Shown here in pieces: positions 1 through 5,346 of a stretch of 5,607 bases of DNA. The position numbers were made by a program, and so were the translations under genes. Where the stretch lies: positions 1 to 5,607 of the forward strand of contig JAHFRR010000093.1 in assembly GCA_023266165.1 (NCBI GenBank), written 5' to 3'. Positions within the stretch are counted from its first letter, which is position 1, and the number at the start of each line of letters is the position of its first letter. The notes under the pieces were generated by a model. It searched no databases and was not told the DNA's origin. It saw only the letters and a list, made by a program, of their open reading frames with translations. The stretch is from Thiotrichales bacterium. GTDB lineage: Bacteria > Pseudomonadota > Gammaproteobacteria > Francisellales > CACEW01.

Positions 1-320
1 TCTTTCAAAACGGAAAATTCCCTGAAGGAACTTTGCTGAACGTCAATGTTCCCAATGTCCCGAGAGAAGACCTGAAGGGCTGTCGTGTTACGCGTCAAGG
101 CTCACGGCATTGCTCAGAGCGCTTGATTCCCCACGCCGATGGCCGAGGTAAACCCATTTATTGGATTGGGCATGCCGGTCAGATCAAAGATGACAGCGAA
201 GGGACGGATTTCAGATCGATTCAAGAAGGCTATGCCTCTATCACTCCGATGGATGTTGACTTTACCAGTTACGAGCATATGGATATCGTTCGAGGCTGGC
301 TCTGTAAGGGAGTGCTATGA
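1..320 (+). CDS. surE: 5'/3'-nucleotidase SurE, C-terminal part (cut by window start)
   Basis: SurE removes phosphate from nucleoside monophosphates in the cytoplasm, using a divalent metal. The reading frame enters from base 3 and ends at TGA 318-320, giving 105 residues of a protein that is usually about 250. Visible family features are the LLNVNVPN strand, the RVTRQG segment, IYWIG, the EGTDF motif and GYASITPMDVDFTS close to the C-terminus. The N-terminal catalytic part, with the metal-binding DNDG motif, lies outside the window. The galU start codon follows one base after the stop, so the two genes are probably co-transcribed. In many proteobacteria surE instead precedes pcm, nlpD or rpoS, so a galU neighbour is less usual. 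The family call is firm; enzyme activity cannot be judged from this fragment. Confidence 0.95.
   Translation, partial: FQNGKFPEGTLLNVNVPNVPREDLKGCRVTRQGSRHCSERLIPHADGRGKPIYWIGHAGQIKDDSEGTDFRSIQEGYASITPMDVDFTSYEHMDIVRGWLCKGVL
306..312 (+). promoter_or_regulatory. Ribosome binding site of galU
   Basis: AAGGGAG lies nine bases upstream of the ATG at 322, inside the last codons of surE. It supports the start at 322 over the in-frame ATG at 139, which would add 61 residues overlapping surE that have no counterpart in the GalU family. Confidence 0.6.
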
Positions 321-321
321 C

Positions 322-1197
322 ATGACCGTGAAAATTCGCAAGGCTGTATTTCCCGTTGCAGGCTTGGGTACGCGATTTTTACCCGCAACGAAAGCCAGTC
401 CTAAAGAGATGCTCCCGATTGTCGACAAGCCCTTGATCCAGTACGCCGTAGAAGAAGCCTTGGCTGCGGGCATTGAACAGCTGATCTTTATCACCAGTGG
501 CTCAAAACGGGCGATTGAAGATCATTTTGATAAAAACTATGAGCTCGAGCTCAAGCTGGCTCAAAAAGGGGATCTGAAGCTTTTACAAAAAGCCACAGAG
601 ATGATCCCTAAGGGCGTGTCATGCGCTTATGTGCGTCAGCAGGAAGCCCTGGGGCTGGGGCATGCCATCTTGTGTGCCAAAGACTGGGTGGGCAACGAGC
701 CATTTGCTATTTTACTGGCGGATGATCTGGTGCGGGCCTCTCCTAAAAATTGCTTACAGCAGATGATCGAACGCTTTCAAGCTGGTGCCCAAGGGGTGCT
801 GGCGGTTCAAGAAGTGCCTCAAGATCAAACTCAGCAATACGGCATTGTGTCTATCGATACCCAAAGACGCATTCATGCCATGGTTGAAAAACCTAAGCCA
901 GAGTCAGCGCCGTCGAATTTGGCCGTGATTGGGCGCTATATTTTACCCCCTGAGATCTTCAGTGCCTTAGAGCGCGTAAAACCCGGCGCGGGTGGGGAGA
1001 TCCAGCTGACCGACGGGATTGCTACGCTGCTGAAAACCCACAGTATGGAGGCTTATGCTTTTGTAGGGCGTCGCTATGATTGTGGCAGCAAATTAGGCTT
1101 TTTAGAAGCAACTCTGGATTACGCGATTTCACATCCTGAGTTTGGATCTCAATGCCGTGCTTTCTTGAAGCAGCGTTTCGGTAAAGAAATCGGATGA
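322..1197 (+). CDS. galU: UTP-glucose-1-phosphate uridylyltransferase GalU
   Basis: GalU makes UDP-glucose from UTP and glucose-1-phosphate in the cytoplasm, feeding surface polysaccharide, LPS core and glycolipid synthesis. From the ATG at 322 the protein has 291 residues, a normal bacterial GalU length. It contains the N-terminal nucleotide-binding signature GLGTRFLPATKASPKEMLP (residues 14-32), the LLADDL segment (131-136) expected to hold the metal and sugar-phosphate Asp, VEKP (188-191), GRYIL (204-208), GGEIQLTD (224-231) and YDCGSKLGF (252-260). All expected motifs are present, so it should be active. The longer frame from 139 overlaps surE and starts without family homology, so it is rejected. 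The gene begins one base after surE and its stop overlaps the ATG of a small lipoprotein gene, which suggests a three-gene transcript. The call is very secure. Confidence 0.97.
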   Translation: MTVKIRKAVFPVAGLGTRFLPATKASPKEMLPIVDKPLIQYAVEEALAAGIEQLIFITSGSKRAIEDHFDKNYELELKLAQKGDLKLLQKATEMIPKGVSCAYVRQQEALGLGHAILCAKDWVGNEPFAILLADDLVRASPKNCLQQMIERFQAGAQGVLAVQEVPQDQTQQYGIVSIDTQRRIHAMVEKPKPESAPSNLAVIGRYILPPEIFSALERVKPGAGGEIQLTDGIATLLKTHSMEAYAFVGRRYDCGSKLGFLEATLDYAISHPEFGSQCRAFLKQRFGKEIG

Positions 1198-1364
1198 GAT
1201 TGTCAGGGAGGGGACTTCGGTGGGTATTGATCTTGATGGCATGCCTGACCTTAACAGCCTGCTCCACCGTTGATTCCGCCGTCCAACCGGCAGCGGCTAA
1301 CACCGCAGCCACCTTGGCCAATGGCTATGGCAGCTATTTTGGGAATGCGTTAGGGCCGCAGTGA
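1194..1364 (+). CDS. Small predicted lipoprotein (56 residues)
   Basis: A short ORF begins at an ATG that overlaps the galU stop (ATGA, 1194-1197), a layout typical of translational coupling, and ends with TGA at 1362-1364. The 56-residue product starts with a positively charged segment (Arg at 2, 6 and 9). A hydrophobic stretch follows (residues 10-22), leading into the lipobox L-T-A-C with Cys at 23. Cleavage and lipidation there would leave a mature peptide of 34 residues, rich in Ala, Asn and Gly and ending GNALGPQ. Residue 24 is Ser rather than Asp, which under the enterobacterial +2 rule favours outer-membrane sorting. No strong Shine-Dalgarno sequence precedes it, in line with coupling to galU. 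I do not recognise a family, and function is unknown. Small envelope lipoproteins of this kind are plausible beside a UDP-glucose gene, but that link is inference. Confidence 0.68.
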   Translation: MRLSGRGLRWVLILMACLTLTACSTVDSAVQPAAANTAATLANGYGSYFGNALGPQ

Positions 1365-1385
1365 GGCAGGTTTGTGATAGCCGCG

Positions 1386-1420
1386 TTGGCAAGGCTTTTC
1401 AGTCACCTCTCCCCTTGAGG
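1386..1420 (+). repeat. Degraded partial copy of the inverted-repeat arm
   Basis: These 35 bases align without gaps to 1456-1490 inside the left arm of the neighbouring inverted repeat, with 26 of 35 identical by hand count. The clearest shared parts are TTGGCA, GGCTTT and CCCTTG. It ends exactly where the left arm begins (1421), so it may be an older, decayed repeat into or beside which the newer element inserted. The rest of 1365-1420, after the lipoprotein stop, holds nothing else I recognise. Confidence 0.45.
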
Positions 1421-1794
1421 GCTACGGCATGCACATATCTTGTTAACCTATTGAATTGGCAGGGCTTTCTTATCCCCTCCTCCCTTGTGGAGGAGGGTTA
1501 GGGTGGAGGGTACGTGTTGGATAGAACATGAAAATAAGTTTAAGTTTTTCGCTTCGTCGTTTTGGCACTCGAGGCGTTATGATTTTCGTGAAAGCCTTAT
1601 GAATCCTGGTTCCTGACGGCCCCGCTGCGCGTGGCATCAGGACGACGAGCTGGGGAGAATTCTCATGGATTATGTATTGCAATGGGACAGCTCTGCACAA
1701 CCACCCCTCCACCCTAGCCCTCCTCCGCAAGGGAGGAGGGAATAAGAAAGCCTTGCCAATTGAATAAGCTATAAAGATATGTGCATGCCGTAGC
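1421..1794. repeat. Long inverted-repeat element (90-base arms), MITE-like or palindromic intergenic repeat
   Basis: The left arm 1421-1510 and the reverse complement of the right arm 1705-1794 align over 90 bases without gaps, with nine mismatches by hand count (about 90% identity). The outer 20 bases of the arms, starting GCTACGGCATGCACATATCT, are identical. Each arm also carries its own small hairpin: CCCTCCTC pairs with GAGGAGGG at 1475-1497, with the matching copy at 1718-1740. The element fills most of the gene-free stretch between the + strand surE-galU-lipoprotein group and the converging - strand genes. No transposase is encoded and no target duplication is evident. It could be a non-autonomous mobile element, a REP-like or other dispersed intergenic repeat, or a transcript-end structure for both converging units. 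ORFs crossing it have no recognisable protein features and are treated as chance. Confidence 0.88.
1511..1704. other. Core of the inverted-repeat element, non-coding
   Basis: The 194 bases between the arms show no credible gene. They contain an imperfect hairpin at 1611-1642, where TCCTGA pairs with TCAGGA and GCC with GGC further in. They also contain a perfect 10-base palindrome, GAGAATTCTC, at 1655-1664. The nested self-complementary parts suggest that the whole element is built to fold as DNA or RNA. Confidence 0.55.
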
Positions 1795-1797
1795 TCG

Positions 1798-1971
1798 TTA
1801 AAGAGCAGGGGTGGGTAATCCGGCAGCTTTATTTGGTACACGGGTAACGATAACGCTGCGAATGCCATCGGTGATACGACTGACTTGATTGATATTTCCT
1901 GTGTCAATAGCTTGTACGGTCAAATCATCAGTTAAAAACCGTAAGGGTGTGCTCTGGACATACAGAAGCAT
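1798..1971 (-). pseudogene. Possible 3' remnant of an unidentified gene (57 codons)
   Basis: On the - strand, an ORF from an ATG at 1971 to TAA at 1798-1800 encodes 57 residues, MLLYVQSTPLRF to AAGLPTPAL. The middle (TVQAIDTGNINQVSRITDG and onward) reads like natural protein, with codon usage similar to the neighbouring genes. I do not recognise the family. There is no clear ribosome binding site. The frame continues upstream to 2109, but only as an out-of-frame shadow of the nucleosidase-cupin gene, so a true N-terminus is missing. The stop lies four bases outside the right arm of the inverted repeat, and the first codons overlap the 3' end of the upstream gene in another frame. The best reading is the tail of a truncated gene left by a rearrangement. 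It could also be a genuine small gene, or a lost C-terminal extension of the upstream gene. Confidence 0.33.
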
Positions 1972-3281
1972 TTCCGTGTCAGTCCAGAGCTTTTTTTGCT
2001 GAAAGACTCCTCCTCTGACTTGCTTTCTGTAGTACTTGCAACAACAGTATGACCAGGGCTTCTCGTGAATTTTTGAATAAAAGTCACATGTGCAGAAAAA
2101 TCTTTGCATAGCTGATCTATCTGTGCAAGTTCAAAAAGCTCATATGAGAAACCAGGCGTCACCGTGCATGTACACAGACTAAAGCCTGCAGCACCCGCAG
2201 CGGGTTCTGCACAGAACCAATGACCAGCAGGGACGGTATAGTTTTTTTGTGCGTCGGAACCTATTTGTATGGAAGTTAAAGCGCGGGTTTCTGGATTCAG
2301 AATGTGCACATTCACATGATCGCCTTGAATAACTTGCCAAGTTTCAGAGGAAACAGCCAGGCGATGCCAAATAGAAAAATCACCTTTCTCGAGAAGATAA
2401 TGGATGGCTGTTTGGTTGGATAGGGTGTATTGAGTAGCATTGTGAGTCGCTGAAACTTGCTCTTTGGCTTCATAGATACGATTGAAGCAGCCATCCTCCT
2501 GGTGAGGGGTGAGTCTTAGTTTGTTTTTTAAAAATGTGATATGTGCTTTTTCAATAGCAGGTTTCAGTGCTGGAGATGCTAAAAGACTTTGCAAAGCCTG
2601 CGCAAGATTGTGGGCGCAGAGAGCAATAATACCCTCAGGCTCACCCAAATTTTTACCTTCTTTATCGAGTAAATTACTCAGGCTACGTAAAATAATGACA
2701 GGGCATGTAGCTGCTTCCATCACAGCAGCCCCTTCCATTTCAATAGCCACACAGGTTTCTAGAACTTCTGGATATTTTCCTGGTGGTGTTGGAAAAGCAT
2801 TGCTCGTGGCAATGGCGCCAAAGGAGTTTTCAGGATAAATCGTTTTAAGGCAATCTAACAGCGCAGGTTCAACGGCAAAGTGGTAACTATTTCTTTCGCC
2901 CGTGTGTGGGTCAAACAAACATCCATGGTAGGCAGATCCCTCTGTAAAGACCTGTGGCAAGTGATCGAAGTCTTTATGATGTGCTCCTGTTACAGCAATA
3001 ATATCTCCATGCTTCTGTGTGTCAGGGCAAACACCTCCCGCTACACCACAAAAGATGACAAGATCTGGCTGTAAGCGCTCGCATAAAACAGCTGTATTAC
3101 AGGCAGACAGCGAGCTTCCTAGCCCTGTATAGGATAGGTAAATCGTCATATCATGGTATTCAGCCTTGAGCACGTTTTTTGGAGTACTGGAAGTATCAAG
3201 CACTCGCTCAGCACCTGGAAATAAAGCGTCAATTGCTGTTCGCTCGGGGGGGAACGCGGAAAGAATTAATATTTTTACCAT
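1932..3281 (-). CDS. Two-domain protein: MTA/SAH-nucleosidase-like domain fused to a Cupin_5 (DUF985) domain
   Basis: From the ATG at 3281 the product has 449 residues. Residues 1-236 match the PNP/UDP phosphorylase superfamily, nearest the MTA/SAH nucleosidase type. Glu13 aligns with catalytic Glu12 of E. coli MTAN, followed by TGLG (52-55), CGVAGG (78-83) and the EMEG motif with Glu183 (E. coli Glu174). The next catalytic position, Asp197 in E. coli (RAISD), is Asn203 here (RSLSN). Such enzymes hydrolyse purine nucleosides such as 5'-methylthioadenosine; the Asn suggests a different base, perhaps a 6-oxopurine as in futalosine hydrolase (inference). Residues 255-408 match Cupin_5: LTPHQEDGCFNRIYEA, AIHYLLEKGDFSIWHRL, VPAGHWF and VTPGFSYELFELA. 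The usual 'EIWH' is ETWQ, so a metal or ligand residue may be changed. Residues 409-449 are a Ser-rich tail of unknown role overlapping an opposite-strand terminator. No signal peptide is visible, so it is probably cytoplasmic. It lies 53 bases after uvrB and is probably co-transcribed. Confidence 0.88.
   Translation of the reverse strand: MVKILILSAFPPERTAIDALFPGAERVLDTSSTPKNVLKAEYHDMTIYLSYTGLGSSLSACNTAVLCERLQPDLVIFCGVAGGVCPDTQKHGDIIAVTGAHHKDFDHLPQVFTEGSAYHGCLFDPHTGERNSYHFAVEPALLDCLKTIYPENSFGAIATSNAFPTPPGKYPEVLETCVAIEMEGAAVMEAATCPVIILRSLSNLLDKEGKNLGEPEGIIALCAHNLAQALQSLLASPALKPAIEKAHITFLKNKLRLTPHQEDGCFNRIYEAKEQVSATHNATQYTLSNQTAIHYLLEKGDFSIWHRLAVSSETWQVIQGDHVNVHILNPETRALTSIQIGSDAQKNYTVPAGHWFCAEPAAGAAGFSLCTCTVTPGFSYELFELAQIDQLCKDFSAHVTFIQKFTRSPGHTVVASTTESKSEEESFSKKSSGLTRKCFCMSRAHPYGF
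1951..1997 (+). terminator. Intrinsic terminator, + strand orientation
   Basis: GCTCTGGAC (1951-1959) pairs perfectly with GTCCAGAGC (1982-1990), giving a nine-base stem. The 22-base loop can pair further inside (ACA/TGT and GAA/TTC). Seven T follow on the + strand (1991-1997). This would stop + strand transcripts, for example readthrough from the galU group or an RNA made from the repeat region. It lies within the last codons of the oppositely oriented nucleosidase-cupin gene, which is unusual. No T-run follows the stem on the - strand, so it should not terminate that gene. Confidence 0.62.
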
Positions 3282-3285
3282 TTTT

Positions 3286-3292
3286 TCCTCTT
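3286..3292 (-). promoter_or_regulatory. Ribosome binding site of the nucleosidase-cupin gene
   Basis: AAGAGGA on the - strand lies four bases before the ATG at 3281 (five from its GAGG core). It fixes the start there. The in-frame ATG at 3350 would add 23 residues that overlap the uvrB end and precede the MVKILILSAF strand, where this family normally begins. Confidence 0.7.
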
Positions 3293-3334
3293 CATGGTTT
3301 TGGAGCAGTTTATCATTACAGCTCTCAAACCTCC

Positions 3335-5341
3335 TCATGCCCCCAACCATAACGCCTTCAGCTGTGCAATCTGATCTCGTGTTTGCGCAGCGGCTTCAAA
3401 CTCCAGATTTTTGGCCTGTTCACGCATGTGCTTTTCTAGTTTTTGGAGTTCCCGGGAGACTTCAGGGCGTGTGAGGCTTTCATAATGCGCCATAGAGGGC
3501 TTTATGCTGGCTTTACGCAGGTTTTCAGTTTCTTTGTGGGCTCGACTGTAAGCGCCTTCTAAAATGTCTTCTACGGTCTTTTTAATGCTTTTGGGTGTGA
3601 TGCCATGTTCGAGATTATAGAGGGTTTGCTTTTCGCGGCGTCGATGGGTTTCATCGATGGCTTTTTTCATGGAGTCCGTGATTTTATCAGCATAGAGAAT
3701 GGCGCGTCCTGATAGATGGCGCGCCGCGCGGCCAATGGTCTGGATTAAAGATCTCTCGGATCTCAAAAAACCTTCTTTGTCGGCATCAAAAATGGCAACG
3801 AGTGAGACTTCAGGCATATCGAGCCCTTCTCGCAAAAGATTGATCCCGACCAAGACATCAAATTCGCCCAGTCTTAAATCTCGAATAATCTCAACACGCT
3901 CAACGGTTTCGATATCAGAATGCAGATAGCGGACTTTCACGCCTTGCTCAGATAAAAACTCTGTCAAATCTTCTGCCATGCGTTTTGTGAGCGTGGTAAT
4001 TAAAACGCGTTCGCTGAGACTCACACGAAGGCGAATCTCAGTCAGGACATCCTCAACCTGACGCCCTGCAGGTCTGACCTCTATCATAGGATCTAAGAGG
4101 CCTGTGGGCCTGACGACTTGCTCAACCGTGTTATCCGTATGGGTCAGCTCATAGGTTCCAGGGGTTGCAGAGACATAGAGGGTCTGAGGCACAAGACGCT
4201 CAAACTCTTCGAATTTTAAGGGTCGATTGTCCAGGGCGCAGGGCAGGCGAAAGCCATAGTTCACCAGATTTTCTTTGCGGGAGCGATCGCCGCGGTACAT
4301 CGCGCCCAATTGGGGCACGGTGGCATGGGATTCATCAATGATGAGTAAAGCATTTTTGGGGAGATAGTCAAATAGAGTTGGCGGCGGCTCCCCTGGATTT
4401 CGCCCTGATAAGTGTCTGGAATAATTCTCAATGCCCGAGCAATACCCCAGCTCGACCAGCATTTCCAGGTCATACTGCGTTCTTTGCGCAATGCGTTGAG
4501 CCTCGACCCACTTATTTTCCGCCTCAAACTCAGCCACTCGTGCTTTGAGTTCTGCCTTGATGTTATCAAGCACGCCTAAAATGGTTTCGCGCGGGGTCAC
4601 ATAATGGCTTTTGGGATACACCGTGAGTCTCGGCACACTGCGTTCCCGCTGGCCTGTCAGGGGGTCAAAGTAAGAAAGCTGTTCGATATGGTCATCGAGC
4701 AATTCTACCCTGACGGCCAGCTTGTCAGATTCCGCCGGAAAGATGTCAATCACATCCCCTCGAACCCGATACGTTGCTCGCTCAAAGGCCATATCATTAC
4801 GCGTATATTGAAGTTCAGCCAAACGATGCAGAATCTCTCTTTGTGTGTAGGGTTCACCGCGATTGAGGTGCAGCACCATCTTTAGATACGCTCTAGGGTC
4901 TCCCAAGCCATAGATGGCGGAGACTGTCGCGACAATAATAGCACTGTCTGACTCTAGCATCGCTTTGGTGGCAGATAAACGCATTTGCTCAATATGCTCG
5001 TTGATGGAGGCATCTTTCTCAATATACGTATCTGACGAGGGCACATAGGCTTCAGGCTGGTAGTAGTCATAATACGAAACAAAATATTCGACGGGGTTCT
5101 TCGGGAAAAAGTGTTTCATTTCGCTATACAGCTGCGCTGCAAGGGTTTTGTTGTGAGCCAAAATCAAGGTAGGACGCTGGACTTGTTGGATCACATTGGC
5201 CATCGTAAATGTTTTACCCGACCCTGTGACCCCCAATAACACCTGGTGCATCAAGCCATCTTGCAAGCCTTCTACCAATCCTTGGATAGCCTTTGGCTGA
5301 TCTCCAGCGGGTAGATACGGGGTGTGTAGTTCAAATGGCAT
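3335..5341 (-). CDS. uvrB: Excinuclease ABC subunit B (UvrB)
   Basis: UvrB is the damage-verifying helicase-like subunit of UvrABC nucleotide excision repair. It is loaded on DNA by UvrA and then recruits UvrC for incision. The product has 668 residues, close to the 673 of E. coli. Visible in order are Walker A GVTGSGKT (37-44) and the beta-hairpin region with its Tyr cluster, YYDYYQPEAYVPSSDTYIEKD (in two parts, 90-99 and 100-110). Then come the Walker B-type IIDESH (334-339), SATPG (391-395), GINLLREGLDMPEVSL (499-514), QTIGRAAR (534-541) and a C-terminal UVR motif (about 627-662) used to contact UvrC. All key motifs are intact, so the protein should be functional. The start MPFELHTPYLPAGDQPKAI fits the family. 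It begins five bases after the multicopper oxidase stop, with only a distant GAGG upstream, so translation may be coupled. No LexA-type operator was recognised next to the start, but the operon promoter lies outside the window. Confidence 0.98.
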   Translation of the reverse strand: MPFELHTPYLPAGDQPKAIQGLVEGLQDGLMHQVLLGVTGSGKTFTMANVIQQVQRPTLILAHNKTLAAQLYSEMKHFFPKNPVEYFVSYYDYYQPEAYVPSSDTYIEKDASINEHIEQMRLSATKAMLESDSAIIVATVSAIYGLGDPRAYLKMVLHLNRGEPYTQREILHRLAELQYTRNDMAFERATYRVRGDVIDIFPAESDKLAVRVELLDDHIEQLSYFDPLTGQRERSVPRLTVYPKSHYVTPRETILGVLDNIKAELKARVAEFEAENKWVEAQRIAQRTQYDLEMLVELGYCSGIENYSRHLSGRNPGEPPPTLFDYLPKNALLIIDESHATVPQLGAMYRGDRSRKENLVNYGFRLPCALDNRPLKFEEFERLVPQTLYVSATPGTYELTHTDNTVEQVVRPTGLLDPMIEVRPAGRQVEDVLTEIRLRVSLSERVLITTLTKRMAEDLTEFLSEQGVKVRYLHSDIETVERVEIIRDLRLGEFDVLVGINLLREGLDMPEVSLVAIFDADKEGFLRSERSLIQTIGRAARHLSGRAILYADKITDSMKKAIDETHRRREKQTLYNLEHGITPKSIKKTVEDILEGAYSRAHKETENLRKASIKPSMAHYESLTRPEVSRELQKLEKHMREQAKNLEFEAAAQTRDQIAQLKALWLGA

Positions 5342-5346
5342 GATAT

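Noticed and set aside
139..321. N-terminal extension of galU from an upstream ATG
   Set aside because: It overlaps surE in another frame, and GalU homology starts only at the ATG at 322, which has a good ribosome site.
1022..1321. 99-codon - strand ORF across the galU end and lipoprotein
   Set aside because: It lies antisense to two better-supported genes and has no recognisable domain.
1376..1399. Possible terminator after the lipoprotein gene (AGCC/GGCT then TTTT)
   Set aside because: The stem is only four bases and the T-run is short, and the sequence is better explained as part of the decayed repeat copy.
1753..1780. Promoter-like TTGCCA and A/T-rich stretch at the right arm, as a source of an antisense RNA
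   Set aside because: The spacing to any good -10 match is poor (TATAAA comes only 11 bases after TTGCCA), so it is not strong enough to list as a promoter.
1365..1797. CRISPR array, tRNA or other structured RNA gene in the gene-free stretch
   Set aside because: No regularly spaced direct repeats and no tRNA-like cloverleaf were seen; the structure is one inverted repeat with internal hairpins.
1470..1907. 145-codon ORF on the - strand crossing the inverted repeat
   Set aside because: It runs through both arms and the core of the repeat, has Arg/Pro-rich low-complexity sequence from the palindromes, and shows no protein-family feature.
3282..3350. N-terminal extension of the nucleosidase-cupin protein
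   Set aside because: It overlaps the uvrB stop, lacks family similarity, and a strong AAGAGGA precedes the ATG at 3281.
4261..4569. ORFs in other frames inside uvrB, including this one and + strand frames at 3699-3929 and 4604-4885
   Set aside because: uvrB is intact with all motifs; these are shadow frames without family features.
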